NCBI RefSeq assembly: GCF_028069725.1
Contig: NZ_JANEWG010000006.1
Span: 62,001 to 126,000, forward strand
Reading direction: 5' to 3'
Origin: Citrobacter sp. Awk 4
GTDB lineage: Bacteria; Pseudomonadota; Gammaproteobacteria; Enterobacterales; Enterobacteriaceae
Length of the DNA stretch: 64,000 bases
The position numbers and the translations under genes are program-made. Positions 1 to 8,274 of the stretch are shown one piece after another (the stretch's first letter is position 1; each line of letters opens with the position of its first letter). Under the pieces are notes generated by a model. It was not told where the DNA came from. It ran no database searches and saw only the letters and a list, made by a program, of their open reading frames with translations.

Positions 1-298
1 GGAAATCACGCGTAAGAATCTTGGGATGACCGTCATTTGCGATGACGATATGAAGATTAACGGTATCTTCACGGATGGTGATTTACGTCGCGTCTTTGAT
101 ATGGGCGGTGATGTTCGCCAGTTAGGGATTGCCGATGTTATGACGCCTGGGGGGATTCGCGTACGTCCAGGTATTCTCGCCGTTGATGCTCTGAATTTGA
201 TGCAATCCCGCCATATTACCTCGGTACTGGTTGCCGATGGCGACCAGTTACTCGGTGTGTTACATATGCATGATCTCCTGCGTGCAGGCGTAGTGTAG
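1..298 (+). CDS. kdsD: D-arabinose 5-phosphate isomerase, C-terminal part
   Basis: Only the last ~98 codons are present; the frame is open from base 2 and the gene begins before the window. The protein converts D-ribulose 5-phosphate to D-arabinose 5-phosphate, the first step to Kdo of the LPS inner core. The visible part is the second half of the tandem CBS domain (ending in VLHMHDLLRAGVV), almost identical to my memory of E. coli KdsD. The SIS isomerase domain lies upstream, outside the window. It is followed 19 bases later by kdsC, the third step of the same pathway. Confidence 0.95.
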   Translation, partial: EITRKNLGMTVICDDDMKINGIFTDGDLRRVFDMGGDVRQLGIADVMTPGGIRVRPGILAVDALNLMQSRHITSVLVADGDQLLGVLHMHDLLRAGVV

Positions 299-317
299 AA
301 ACTCAAGGATAATAAAA

Positions 318-884
318 ATGAGTACAGCAGGTGCGTCGCTTGCGACCTGTTATGGACCCGTCAGCGCCCAGGTCATCGCCAGGGCGGAAAACATCCGCCT
401 TCTCATCCTCGATGTTGATGGCGTACTGTCTGACGGTCTGATTTATATGGGCAATAACGGTGAAGAGCTAAAAGCCTTCAACGTCCGTGATGGCTACGGT
501 ATTCGTTGCGCACTCACTTCCGGTATTGAGGTTGCCATTATTACCGGACGAAAAGCTAAACTTGTAGAAGATCGCTGTGCCACACTTGGGATCACACATC
601 TTTATCAGGGTCAGTCAGACAAGCTGGTCGCGTTTGCCGATCTGCTGAATAAACTGGGCGTGGCGCCAGAAAACGTCGCCTACGTCGGTGATGATCTGAT
701 CGACTGGCCTGTGATGGAAAAAGTGGGGCTGAGTGTTGCCGTGGCGGACGCTCACCCATTGTTGATTCCACGCGCCGATTACGTGACCCGTATTGACGGA
801 GGTCGCGGCGCCGTGCGGGAGGTTTGCGATTTATTACTATTGGCACAGGGCAAACTGGATGAGGCCAAAGGGCAATCGATATGA
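318..884 (+). CDS. kdsC: 3-deoxy-D-manno-octulosonate 8-phosphate phosphatase
   Basis: HAD-superfamily phosphatase of 188 aa, the usual length. It removes phosphate from Kdo 8-phosphate in the cytoplasm to give Kdo for LPS. The HAD motif I DVDGVLSDG carries the nucleophile D32 and acid/base D34; motif II is at ITGRKAK and motif IV at GDDLIDWP. It is a class C0 type with no cap domain, acting as a tetramer in known members. The start at 318 follows an AAGGATAATAAAA stretch. Its stop overlaps the lptC start (ATGA), so the two are translationally coupled. Confidence 0.97.
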   Translation: MSTAGASLATCYGPVSAQVIARAENIRLLILDVDGVLSDGLIYMGNNGEELKAFNVRDGYGIRCALTSGIEVAIITGRKAKLVEDRCATLGITHLYQGQSDKLVAFADLLNKLGVAPENVAYVGDDLIDWPVMEKVGLSVAVADAHPLLIPRADYVTRIDGGRGAVREVCDLLLLAQGKLDEAKGQSI

Positions 885-1456
885 GTAAAACCAGACGTTG
901 GGTTATCATTGTGCTGTCGTTGGCCATTCTGGTGCTTATCGGTATTAATCTGGCCGATAAAGAGGATGCACCCCAGGTTGTCGTGAATAACAGCGACCCA
1001 ACTTATAAAAGTGAGCATACGGATACCATCGTATACAGTCCTGAGGGGGCGCTGAACTATCGCCTCATCGCTCAACATGTTGAATACTATTCAGATCAGG
1101 CGGTTTCGTGGTTTACCCGCCCGGTGTTAACCACCTTTGATAAGGATAAAGTCCCGACCTGGTCGATTAAGGCCGACAAAGCCAAATTGACCGATGACCG
1201 GATGCTGTATCTCTACGGCCATGTTGAAGTCAACGCGTTGGTGCCTGACGCTCAACTACGCAGAATTACGACCGATAACGCGAAAATCAATCTGGTAACG
1301 CAGGATGTTACCTCTGACGATCTCGTGACGTTATACGGAACAACATTTAACTCCAGCGGACTGAAAATGCGCGGCAACTTACGCAGCAAGAACGCCGAGC
1401 TGATTGAAAAGGTTAGAACCTCCTATGAAATTCAAAACAAACAAACTCAGCCTTAA
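881..1456 (+). CDS. lptC: LPS export ABC system, inner-membrane bitopic protein LptC
   Basis: 191 aa, the E. coli length. One N-terminal membrane helix (about residues 7-25) anchors a periplasmic beta-jellyroll that receives LPS from LptB2FG and passes it to LptA. The start overlaps the kdsC stop by four bases, and the 3' end overlaps the lptA start region by 32 bases. The C-terminus (KNAELIEKVRTSYEIQ) matches the part known to contact LptA. It belongs to the kdsD-kdsC-lptC-lptA-lptB cluster that joins Kdo synthesis to LPS transport. Confidence 0.97.
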   Translation: MSKTRRWVIIVLSLAILVLIGINLADKEDAPQVVVNNSDPTYKSEHTDTIVYSPEGALNYRLIAQHVEYYSDQAVSWFTRPVLTTFDKDKVPTWSIKADKAKLTDDRMLYLYGHVEVNALVPDAQLRRITTDNAKINLVTQDVTSDDLVTLYGTTFNSSGLKMRGNLRSKNAELIEKVRTSYEIQNKQTQP

Positions 1457-1979
1457 TCTTGTGCTTGCCAGCTCACTTCTGGCCGCCAGCATTCCGGCGT
1501 TCGCCGTTACCGGCGATACCGAGCAGCCGATTCATATTGAATCGGACCAGCAGTCCCTGGATATGCAGGGCAATGTCGTCACCTTCACCGGTAATGTCAT
1601 CGTCACCCAGGGCACCATCAAAATTAATGCCGATAAAGTGGTGGTTACCCGTCCGGGCGGCGAAGAAGGCAAAGAGGTGATTGATGGCTTCGGCAACCCT
1701 GCCACCTTCTATCAGATGCAGGACAACGGTAAGCCGGTAAAAGGCCGCGCCTCGAAAATGCATTATGAGCTGGCGAAAGATTTCGTCATCCTCACCGGGA
1801 ACGCTTACCTGGAGCAGCTCGACAGCAACATTACCGGCGACAAGATCACCTATCTGGTGAAAGAGCAAAAAATGCAGGCCTTTAGTGAAAAAGGCAAACG
1901 TGTGACCACGGTTCTGGTTCCGTCACAGCTGCAAGACAAAAACAAAGGCCAGGCCCCGGCACAGAAGAAGGGTAACTAA
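1425..1979 (+). CDS. lptA: LPS transport periplasmic protein LptA
   Basis: 184 aa from ATG 1425. I chose this start over the in-frame ATG at 1404 because it begins directly with a signal peptide (MKFKTNKLSLNLVLASSLL..., predicted cut after AFA, about residue 27) and matches the length of E. coli LptA (185 aa). The mature OstA-type jellyroll polymerises head to tail to form the periplasmic bridge between LptC and LptD. It overlaps lptC and is 6 bases before lptB. In E. coli this gene also has its own sigma-E promoter inside lptC; I did not find a clear one here. Confidence 0.96.
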   Translation: MKFKTNKLSLNLVLASSLLAASIPAFAVTGDTEQPIHIESDQQSLDMQGNVVTFTGNVIVTQGTIKINADKVVVTRPGGEEGKEVIDGFGNPATFYQMQDNGKPVKGRASKMHYELAKDFVILTGNAYLEQLDSNITGDKITYLVKEQKMQAFSEKGKRVTTVLVPSQLQDKNKGQAPAQKKGN

Positions 1980-1985
1980 TTCGTT

Positions 1986-2711
1986 ATGGCAACATTAACT
2001 GCAAAGAATCTTGCAAAGGCCTATAAGGGTCGCCGGGTGGTGGAAGATGTCAGTCTGACCGTCAACTCCGGGGAGATCGTAGGTCTTCTCGGCCCAAACG
2101 GTGCGGGTAAAACCACGACCTTTTATATGGTTGTGGGCATCGTACCGCGCGATGCAGGCAACATCATTATTGATGACGAAGATATCAGCCTGCTGCCGCT
2201 GCATGCGCGTGCGCGCCGCGGTATTGGCTATCTGCCGCAGGAAGCCTCCATTTTCCGTCGCCTGAGCGTATTTGATAACCTGATGGCGGTGTTGCAAATC
2301 CGTGACGATCTGTCGAGCGAACAACGCGAAGACAGAGCCAACGAGCTGATGGAAGAATTTCACATCGAGCACTTGCGCGATAACCTGGGGCAGTCGCTCT
2401 CCGGTGGTGAACGCCGTCGTGTGGAGATCGCCCGGGCGCTGGCGGCAAACCCTAAATTTATCCTGCTGGATGAACCTTTTGCGGGTGTTGACCCCATTTC
2501 CGTTATCGATATTAAACGCATCATTGAGCATCTGCGCGACAGCGGACTCGGCGTATTGATCACCGACCATAACGTCCGTGAAACGCTGGCGGTCTGCGAG
2601 CGCGCGTATATCGTGAGTCAGGGACACCTCATCGCACACGGTACACCGACAGAGATCCTGCAAGACGATCACGTTAAACGTGTATACCTTGGGGAAGACT
2701 TCAGACTCTGA
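1986..2711 (+). CDS. lptB: LPS export ABC transporter ATP-binding protein LptB
   Basis: 241 aa cytoplasmic ATPase powering LPS extraction from the inner membrane with LptF, LptG and LptC. Walker [10 protein letters not shown] is at 36-44, the ABC signature LSGGERRR near 139, Walker B FILLDEPF ends with the catalytic Glu, and the switch His lies in ITDHNVRE. All catalytic residues are present. The start is 6 bases after lptA. lptF and lptG are not in the window, as in E. coli, where they map elsewhere. Confidence 0.97.
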   Translation: MATLTAKNLAKAYKGRRVVEDVSLTVNSGEIVGLLGPNGAGKTTTFYMVVGIVPRDAGNIIIDDEDISLLPLHARARRGIGYLPQEASIFRRLSVFDNLMAVLQIRDDLSSEQREDRANELMEEFHIEHLRDNLGQSLSGGERRRVEIARALAANPKFILLDEPFAGVDPISVIDIKRIIEHLRDSGLGVLITDHNVRETLAVCERAYIVSQGHLIAHGTPTEILQDDHVKRVYLGEDFRL

Positions 2712-2758
2712 TAGGGTAGAAGATTGCGACGTCATAGCGGGAGAAAATCACTCTGAAC

Positions 2759-4192
2759 ATGAAGCAAGGTTTGCAACTCAGGCTCAGCCAACAACTGGCA
2801 ATGACGCCTCAGCTACAACAGGCGATCCGTCTGTTGCAGTTGTCCACGCTGGAACTTCAGCAAGAACTTCAGCAAGCGCTGGAAAGTAATCCACTGCTCG
2901 AGCAAACCGATCTTCACGAAGAAATCGACACCCAGGAAACTCAGGACAGCGAAACCCTGGACACCGCAGACGCACTCGAACAAAAAGAGATGCCGGAAGA
3001 GCTGCCGCTTGATGCCAGTTGGGATGAAATCTACACCGCAGGAACGCCGTCCGGTACCAGTGGCGACTATATCGACGATGAGTTGCCGGTCTATCAGGGT
3101 GAGACCACGCAGTCGCTACAGGATTACCTGATGTGGCAGGTCGAACTGACGCCGTTCTCGGACACCGACCGGGCAATCGCCACGTCGATCGTCGATGCGG
3201 TAGACGAAACCGGCTATCTCACTGTCTCGCTGGATGACATCCTCGAGAGCATGGGTGACGAAGAGGTAGACCTTGATGAAATCGAAGCCGTACTTAAACG
3301 CATTCAGCGTTTTGATCCTGTCGGCGTGGCGGCAAAAGATCTTCGTGACTGTTTGCTGATCCAACTCTCGCAATTCGACACCGCTACCCCCTGGTTGCAA
3401 GAGGCACGCCTGATCATCAGCGAGCACCTTGATCTGCTGGCCAATCACGATTTTCGCTCCTTGATGCGCGTTACCCGCCTGAAGGAAGAGGTGCTCAAAG
3501 AAGCGGTCAATCTTATTCAGTCGCTCGATCCCAGACCAGGGCAGTCTATCCAGACCGGCGAGCCTGAATACGTGATCCCGGATGTGCTGGTTCGTAAACA
3601 TAACGGTCACTGGACGGTGGAACTGAACAGCGACAGCATTCCTCGTTTGCAGATCAATCAGCACTATGCCGCCATGTGCAATGGCGCACGTAACGATGCA
3701 GACAGCCAGTTTATCCGTAGCAATCTTCAGGATGCGAAGTGGCTGATCAAAAGTCTGGAAAGCCGTAACGATACATTGCTGCGCGTCAGCCGCTGTATCG
3801 TTGAGCAGCAACAAGCCTTTTTTGAACAAGGCGAAGAGTTTATGAAACCGATGGTGCTGGCGGATATCGCTCAGGCCGTCGAAATGCATGAGTCAACCAT
3901 TTCCCGAGTGACGACGCAGAAGTATCTGCACAGTCCGCGCGGGATTTTTGAACTGAAATATTTCTTTTCCAGCCACGTTAATACCGAAGGCGGCGGCGAA
4001 GCCTCGTCCACGGCGATACGCGCGCTGGTGAAGAAGTTAATTGCTGCGGAAAACCCCGCGAAACCACTGAGCGACAGCAAGTTAACCTCTATGCTGTCAG
4101 AACAAGGTATCATGGTGGCGCGTCGTACCGTTGCGAAGTACCGAGAATCTTTATCCATTCCGCCGTCTAACCAGCGCAAACAACTGGTTTGA
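2759..4192 (+). CDS. rpoN: RNA polymerase sigma-54 factor
   Basis: 477 aa, the usual length. Region I is the Gln/Leu-rich N-terminus ([25 protein letters not shown]), which contacts activators and holds the holoenzyme closed. The acidic region II follows (many D and E, ~50-110), then the core-binding domain and the C-terminal RpoN box [10 protein letters not shown], which reads the -24 element. It directs transcription of nitrogen and stress genes with AAA+ activators. It lies 47 bases after lptB and is followed by hpf, ptsN, rapZ and npr, the conserved rpoN operon. Confidence 0.98.
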   Translation: MKQGLQLRLSQQLAMTPQLQQAIRLLQLSTLELQQELQQALESNPLLEQTDLHEEIDTQETQDSETLDTADALEQKEMPEELPLDASWDEIYTAGTPSGTSGDYIDDELPVYQGETTQSLQDYLMWQVELTPFSDTDRAIATSIVDAVDETGYLTVSLDDILESMGDEEVDLDEIEAVLKRIQRFDPVGVAAKDLRDCLLIQLSQFDTATPWLQEARLIISEHLDLLANHDFRSLMRVTRLKEEVLKEAVNLIQSLDPRPGQSIQTGEPEYVIPDVLVRKHNGHWTVELNSDSIPRLQINQHYAAMCNGARNDADSQFIRSNLQDAKWLIKSLESRNDTLLRVSRCIVEQQQAFFEQGEEFMKPMVLADIAQAVEMHESTISRVTTQKYLHSPRGIFELKYFFSSHVNTEGGGEASSTAIRALVKKLIAAENPAKPLSDSKLTSMLSEQGIMVARRTVAKYRESLSIPPSNQRKQLV

Positions 4193-4214
4193 CCCAACCG
4201 ATAAGGAAGACACT

Positions 4215-4502
4215 ATGCAGCTCAACATCACTGGAAATAACGTCGAAATTACTGAAGCTTTGCGCGAGTTTATTTCAAGCAAATTCGCTAAGCTTGAACA
4301 GTATTTTGACCGGATTAATCAGGTCTACATTGTGTTGAAAGTGGAAAAAGTGACCCACACCTCGGATGCGACACTGCATGTAAACGGCGGCGAGATTCAT
4401 GCCAGTGCCGAAGGTCAGGATATGTATGCCGCGATTGACGGATTGATTGATAAACTGGCCCGGCAATTAACGAAACATAAAGATAAACTGAAACAACACT
4501 AA
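4215..4502 (+). CDS. hpf: ribosome hibernation promoting factor
   Basis: 95 aa from ATG 4215, which has an upstream AAGGA and gives the E. coli length; the in-frame ATG at 4131 lies inside rpoN. The beta-alpha-beta-beta-beta-alpha S30AE fold binds the 30S decoding centre and, with RMF, stabilises 100S ribosomes in stationary phase. It is the short form without the C-terminal dimerisation domain of long HPF. Second gene of the rpoN operon, 22 bases after rpoN. Confidence 0.96.
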   Translation: MQLNITGNNVEITEALREFISSKFAKLEQYFDRINQVYIVLKVEKVTHTSDATLHVNGGEIHASAEGQDMYAAIDGLIDKLARQLTKHKDKLKQH

Positions 4503-4530
4503 TTGTCCGGGCAGTTAACGGGTGCAGGAC

Positions 4531-4555
4531 GGCCTGTTGTGAAGAACAACAGGCC
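4531..4555 (+). terminator. hairpin between hpf and ptsN
   Basis: A perfect 10-bp inverted repeat (GGCCTGTTGT at 4531-4540 and ACAACAGGCC at 4546-4555) with a five-base loop GAAGA. Only a weak ATTTGT follows, so it may be a partial terminator, an RNase-processing site or a 3'-stabilising stem within the operon rather than a full stop. Confidence 0.6.
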
Positions 4556-4620
4556 ATTTGTACAGTTAGCGCTCCGAATCTGGCCCGCCAGTTGGATGGG
4601 GCAGGTTCTTAGGTGAAATT

Positions 4621-5112
4621 ATGATAAATAACGATTCGACTCTACAACTGAGCAGTGTACTTAACCAGGAATGTACGCGCAGTGGTGTCCACTGCCAAAG
4701 CAAAAAACGCGCGCTGGAAATCATCAGCGAACTGGCGGCAAAACAGCTCAGCCTGCCCTCTCAGGTGGTTTTTGAAGCCATTCTGACGCGTGAGAAAATG
4801 GGCAGTACAGGGATTGGTAACGGCATTGCAATCCCACACGGGAAGCTGGAAGAAGATACGCTACGCGCTGTCGGCGTGTTCGTACAACTCGAAACGCCTA
4901 TTGCTTTTGACGCGATAGATAATCAGCCTGTCGACCTGCTTTTTGCCCTGCTTGTTCCCGCCGACCAAACCAAAACGCATTTGCATACGCTGTCTCTGGT
5001 GGCGAAACGTCTGGCGGATAAAACCATCTGCCGCCGCCTGCGTTCAGCCCAAAGTGACGAAGAACTCTATAAAATCATCACTGACACCGAAGGTGCTCAG
5101 GATGAAGCATAA
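4621..5112 (+). CDS. ptsN: nitrogen-regulatory PTS enzyme IIA
   Basis: 163 aa EIIA-Ntr, the last protein of the PTS-Ntr chain (PtsP to NPr to PtsN). The phosphate acceptor is H73 in GIAIPHGKL; the flanking GSTGIGNG is the family signature. In its free form it controls TrkA and KdpD potassium systems and other partners. It is located between hpf and rapZ, with its donor npr two genes downstream. The start ATG 4621 lies 7 bases after AGGTG. Confidence 0.97.
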   Translation: MINNDSTLQLSSVLNQECTRSGVHCQSKKRALEIISELAAKQLSLPSQVVFEAILTREKMGSTGIGNGIAIPHGKLEEDTLRAVGVFVQLETPIAFDAIDNQPVDLLFALLVPADQTKTHLHTLSLVAKRLADKTICRRLRSAQSDEELYKIITDTEGAQDEA

Positions 5113-5118
5113 CAACCC

Positions 5119-5140
5119 AATGACATCCCTTTTTGTCATT
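5119..5140 (+). repeat. inverted repeat between ptsN and rapZ
   Basis: AATGACA (5119-5125) and TGTCATT (5134-5140) form a 7-bp stem around an 8-base T-rich loop, ending 17 bases before the rapZ start. It may tune rapZ translation or be a processing site; there is no T-run after it. Confidence 0.5.
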
Positions 5141-5157
5141 GTGAGGAGAAACGGTAC

Positions 5158-6012
5158 ATGGTACTGATGATCGTCAGCGGTCGCTCAGGGTCTGGTAAGT
5201 CTGTCGCCCTGCGTGCGCTGGAAGATATGGGTTTTTACTGCGTGGATAACCTTCCCGTAGTGCTGTTGCCCGATCTGGCCCGAACACTGGCCGATCGCCA
5301 GATTTCTGCGGCCGTCAGCATTGATGTGCGCAACATGCCGGAATCGCCGGAGATTTTCGAGCAGGCGATGAACAACCTGCCGGACGCCTTCTCCCCACAG
5401 TTGTTGTTTCTCGATGCCGATCGCAACACGCTAATTCGCCGTTACAGCGACACACGCCGCCTGCACCCACTGTCCAGCAAGAATCTGTCGCTGGAAAGCG
5501 CCATTGATGAAGAGAGTGATTTGCTGGAACCCTTGCGTTCCCGTGCCGATCTTATCGTTGATACGTCCGAAATGTCGGTGCATGAACTGGCAGAGATGCT
5601 GCGAACTCGTCTGTTGGGCAAACGTGAACGCGAACTGACAATGGTCTTCGAGTCTTTCGGCTTCAAACACGGTATTCCGATTGATGCGGATTATGTGTTT
5701 GACGTACGTTTCCTGCCTAACCCGCACTGGGATCCTAAACTGCGCCCAATGACGGGCCTGGATAAGCCGGTTGCCGCGTTCCTCGACAGGCACACAGAAG
5801 TACACAATTTTATTTATCAGACTCGCAGCTATCTTGAGCTATGGTTACCGATGCTGGAGACAAACAACCGTAGCTACCTGACCGTAGCGATTGGTTGTAC
5901 CGGCGGGAAACACCGTTCGGTGTATATTGCAGAGCAGCTGGCTGACTACTTCCGTTCTCGCGGCAAGAACGTGCAGTCACGCCATCGTACGCTGGAAAAA
6001 CGCAAAACATGA
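5158..6012 (+). CDS. rapZ: RNase adapter protein RapZ
   Basis: 284 aa. The N-terminal P-loop domain has Walker A GRSGSGKS (8-15). The C-terminal domain, which binds GlcN6P and RNA, carries [11 protein letters not shown] and a basic tail ([11 protein letters not shown]). In E. coli it presents the sRNA GlmZ to RNase E and so controls GlmS. The start ATG 5158 follows GAGGAGAA, and its stop overlaps the npr start (ATGA). Neither glmY nor glmZ is in this window. Confidence 0.97.
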   Translation: MVLMIVSGRSGSGKSVALRALEDMGFYCVDNLPVVLLPDLARTLADRQISAAVSIDVRNMPESPEIFEQAMNNLPDAFSPQLLFLDADRNTLIRRYSDTRRLHPLSSKNLSLESAIDEESDLLEPLRSRADLIVDTSEMSVHELAEMLRTRLLGKRERELTMVFESFGFKHGIPIDADYVFDVRFLPNPHWDPKLRPMTGLDKPVAAFLDRHTEVHNFIYQTRSYLELWLPMLETNNRSYLTVAIGCTGGKHRSVYIAEQLADYFRSRGKNVQSRHRTLEKRKT

Positions 6013-6281
6013 CCGTGAAGCAGACTGTTGAAGTCACGAATAAGCTGGGTATGCACGCCCGGCCAGCCATGAAACTCTTTGAATTAATGCAGGGTTTTGA
6101 AGCTGAAGTATTATTACGCAATGATGAAGGTACGGAGGCCGAAGCAAACAGCGTGATTGCACTCCTGATGCTGGACTCGGCGAAAGGGCGCCAAATCGAA
6201 ATCGAAGCCACCGGCCCCCAGGAAGTGGAAGCGCTGGCGGCAGTCATCGCGCTGTTCAATTCAGGATTCGATGAAGACTAA
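6009..6281 (+). CDS. npr: phosphocarrier protein NPr
   Basis: 90 aa HPr-like phosphocarrier of the nitrogen PTS. H16 in [10 protein letters not shown] accepts phosphate from PtsP and passes it to PtsN, encoded two genes upstream. Length and motif are family-typical. The start overlaps the rapZ stop by four bases, and a strong hairpin follows the gene, so it is probably the last gene of the rpoN operon. Confidence 0.97.
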   Translation: MTVKQTVEVTNKLGMHARPAMKLFELMQGFEAEVLLRNDEGTEAEANSVIALLMLDSAKGRQIEIEATGPQEVEALAAVIALFNSGFDED

Positions 6282-6326
6282 CCGGCGTTCCTCTGCGATA
6301 GCGTCATATCTCCCGCAAAACTCCAT

Positions 6327-6358
6327 CCAGCCCGGTAAATATAAGCTTACCGGGCTGG
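6327..6358 (+). terminator. hairpin after npr
   Basis: Perfect 12-bp inverted repeat (CCAGCCCGGTAA at 6327-6338, TTACCGGGCTGG at 6347-6358) with an 8-base loop, 46 bases after the npr stop. No T-run follows. It is the best candidate for the end of the rpoN operon transcript. Confidence 0.65.
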
Positions 6359-6521
6359 ACTGCCTGTATACACACTGATACGGTACGCCCCCTTCGGCAA
6401 ATCCGCGATGCGCATCTCCTTAGTAGTACCCTCCCCTGGTTGCTGTTACATTCAGACATTATTTGTACATTTAGTGCGCTTTCTTGCCCTATAACAATAT
6501 TAAGAAAACCTTAAGGCTGAT

Positions 6522-6538
6522 CGTTTAGGATTCATTTA
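6522..6538 (+). promoter_or_regulatory. candidate PhoP box upstream of yrbL
   Basis: CGTTTA-GGATT-CATTTA, two imperfect copies of the PhoP half-site (G/T)GTTTA with the canonical 5-base spacer. It lies 50 bases before the yrbL start, and a -10-like CATACT sits 11 bases downstream (6550-6555). In E. coli yrbL is a known PhoP/Mg2+ gene. The rest of the 307-base npr-yrbL gap shows only the npr hairpin. Confidence 0.45.
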
Positions 6539-6588
6539 AGTTGGAAGGTCATACTGGATTTATGTCAGAAAACATTTCCAGAGATCTC

Positions 6589-7221
6589 ATGATACGTTTA
6601 TCCCAACAGATCCCCCTGGGCACCGGAAGACATCGTAAATGTTATGCGCATCCGGATGATGCCCAGCGTTGTATTAAAGTCGTCTACCACAATGGGGATG
6701 GCGGCGATAAAGAAACCCGACGCGAGCTGAAATACTACGCGCACCTGTCACGCCACCTGAAAGACTGGAGCGGTATTCCGCGCTATTACGGTACGGTGGA
6801 AACCGATTGTGGTACAGGTTACGTCTACGATGTCATCGCCGACTTTGACGGCAAACCGTCCATCACATTGACGGAGTTTGCTGCCCAGTGCCGCTATGAA
6901 GAAGACATCGTTGTCTTGCGGCAACTCCTGAAAAAGCTCAAACGCTATTTGCGTGACAACCGAATTGTCACCATGACCCTGAAGCCGCAGAATATTCTGT
7001 GTCATCGCATCAGCGAATCAGAGGTGATCCCGGTGATTTGCGACAATATCGGAGAGAGTACGTTTATCCCACTGGCGACCTGGTCGAAATGGTTCTGTAA
7101 GCGTAAACAAGAAAGATTGTGGGAACGGTTTATCGCCCAACCCGCACTCGCGGTAGCGCTGGAAAAAGACGCGCCGTCGAAAGACAGAAGCACGCTGGCC
7201 CTGTCTTCCCGCGAAGCGTAG
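6589..7221 (+). CDS. yrbL: YrbL family protein (PhoP-regulated, kinase-like)
   Basis: 210 aa from ATG 6589, the E. coli length; two upstream in-frame starts (TTG 6541, ATG 6562) would add residues not found in E. coli YrbL as I recall it. PhoP-network protein of unknown function with a protein-kinase-like outline: IPLGTGRHRKCY resembles a glycine-rich loop, MTLKPQNILCH resembles a catalytic loop with T/L-K-P-Q-N in place of HRDLKPxN, and ICDNIGEST resembles DFG. Whether it is an active kinase cannot be judged here. It marks the left border of the pgt block. Confidence 0.93.
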   Translation: MIRLSQQIPLGTGRHRKCYAHPDDAQRCIKVVYHNGDGGDKETRRELKYYAHLSRHLKDWSGIPRYYGTVETDCGTGYVYDVIADFDGKPSITLTEFAAQCRYEEDIVVLRQLLKKLKRYLRDNRIVTMTLKPQNILCHRISESEVIPVICDNIGESTFIPLATWSKWFCKRKQERLWERFIAQPALAVALEKDAPSKDRSTLALSSREA

Positions 7222-7280
7222 CTCAACCAAAGCGGGTTAAGCCATATTCGAACTTGAATGTTAACGGACTAACCCAATCG

Positions 7281-7314
7281 GCATTGGTTTGCCATAATAT
7301 CGACAAACCAATGC
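7281..7314. terminator. convergent inverted repeat after yrbL
   Basis: Perfect 11-bp inverted repeat (GCATTGGTTTG at 7281-7291, CAAACCAATGC at 7304-7314) with a 12-base spacer, between the yrbL stop and the stop of the convergent gene at 7330. It may act in both directions; no long T-run flanks it. Confidence 0.5.
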
Positions 7315-7329
7315 ACTATTTCCAATCCA

Positions 7330-8205
7330 TCACTTCATCGCGTCTACTGACTTCACTAACTTTTGTGGTTTTAGCAACTCCGCGGGAATACTGGGTATCT
7401 TACTTACGATCACTTCTTTGCTGTTGCGGGTGATGCCATAAATAATCCGCTCTGGTGAACTACGATCCCAGGCCCAGGCCTGCCCTTCAAATGGAACGTT
7501 GATGGTAGTCACGTACTCCAGTATTGAGCCAGTTTCTGGCAGCCGCAAAACATAGAGTTCTTTGGCATCATGACCCGTGACGTACAACAGGCCGTCAGGA
7601 CCCCAACCGCCGCCGGAGCTACTCTTTGGTGCCATTTTCTCCAAAACGTTGGATGGAAACGCCCAACTCTCCAGTGCACGACCTTCGCTATCAAATTTGA
7701 CCAGCGCCGTATAGTTATGATCTTTTCCAGTCTCGGTTCCTTTTTCGTCATAGTTGGCGAATCCGGCCCACCAGTAACCGCGATAAGGAAAAACCCAGGT
7801 TACTGAACCGTAGTTGAATCCCATAAAACCAAAGCTGTGATTGCCAACGTGGGACATATCATTGGTATTAAACATTTCCATTGAGCTTAACACCGGTCTG
7901 CTGGAATAGTTGGAGTGTGAGCAATATAAAGCATTATCTTGCGCGTAACAGGAATTGAAATGTTTAATATTGTCACCTTCCTTCCCATGCCATACTGAAA
8001 GGGGTTTATTACCCCCCTTTTTCGGGTATTTGGCGATAACTTTGTCGTCAATGGCGTAAATATAGTTGGCATCTACTGCAACGCCCTGACGTGCCTCCTC
8101 AATGGGAAAACGTGATAACTCTGTCGCGTTCAACGCATGATCTTCCGCTGATACAAAAGATGCAGAGAACAGAGCCAACGAAAAAAGACCGATCTTCTTC
8201 AACAT
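7330..8205 (-). CDS. unrecognised exported protein next to pgtP (propeller-like)
   Basis: I do not recognise this gene. From the ATG at 8205 it is 291 aa; this start has GAGGG 7 bases upstream (ATG 8208 and 8250 are alternatives). Residues 1-20 form a signal peptide (MLKKIGLFSLALFSASFVSA, cut before EDH), so the product is probably periplasmic. The mature part repeats short strands such as VAVDANYIYAIDDKVIAKY (42-60) and GPDGLLYVTGHDAKELYVL (202-220), suggesting a beta-propeller. C86 and C95 could form a disulfide. It is rich in W, Y, F and G (YRGYWWAGF, GGGWGPDG). It is 69 bases downstream of pgtP on the same strand, so it is probably co-transcribed with the phosphoglycerate transporter. A periplasmic enzyme or binding protein for that substrate is possible but unproven. 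Confidence 0.85.
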   Translation of the reverse strand: MLKKIGLFSLALFSASFVSAEDHALNATELSRFPIEEARQGVAVDANYIYAIDDKVIAKYPKKGGNKPLSVWHGKEGDNIKHFNSCYAQDNALYCSHSNYSSRPVLSSMEMFNTNDMSHVGNHSFGFMGFNYGSVTWVFPYRGYWWAGFANYDEKGTETGKDHNYTALVKFDSEGRALESWAFPSNVLEKMAPKSSSGGGWGPDGLLYVTGHDAKELYVLRLPETGSILEYVTTINVPFEGQAWAWDRSSPERIIYGITRNSKEVIVSKIPSIPAELLKPQKLVKSVDAMK

Positions 8206-8274
8206 CATTATTCCCTCTTGAATAAGGATATAAGAAATAGCGAGGTTCACGTATTGAGCAAACCTCAGTAAGAG

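Noticed and set aside
1995-2735. 246-codon minus-strand frame opposite lptB
   Set aside because: Antisense shadow of a well-identified ABC ATPase, with no ribosome site or family resemblance.
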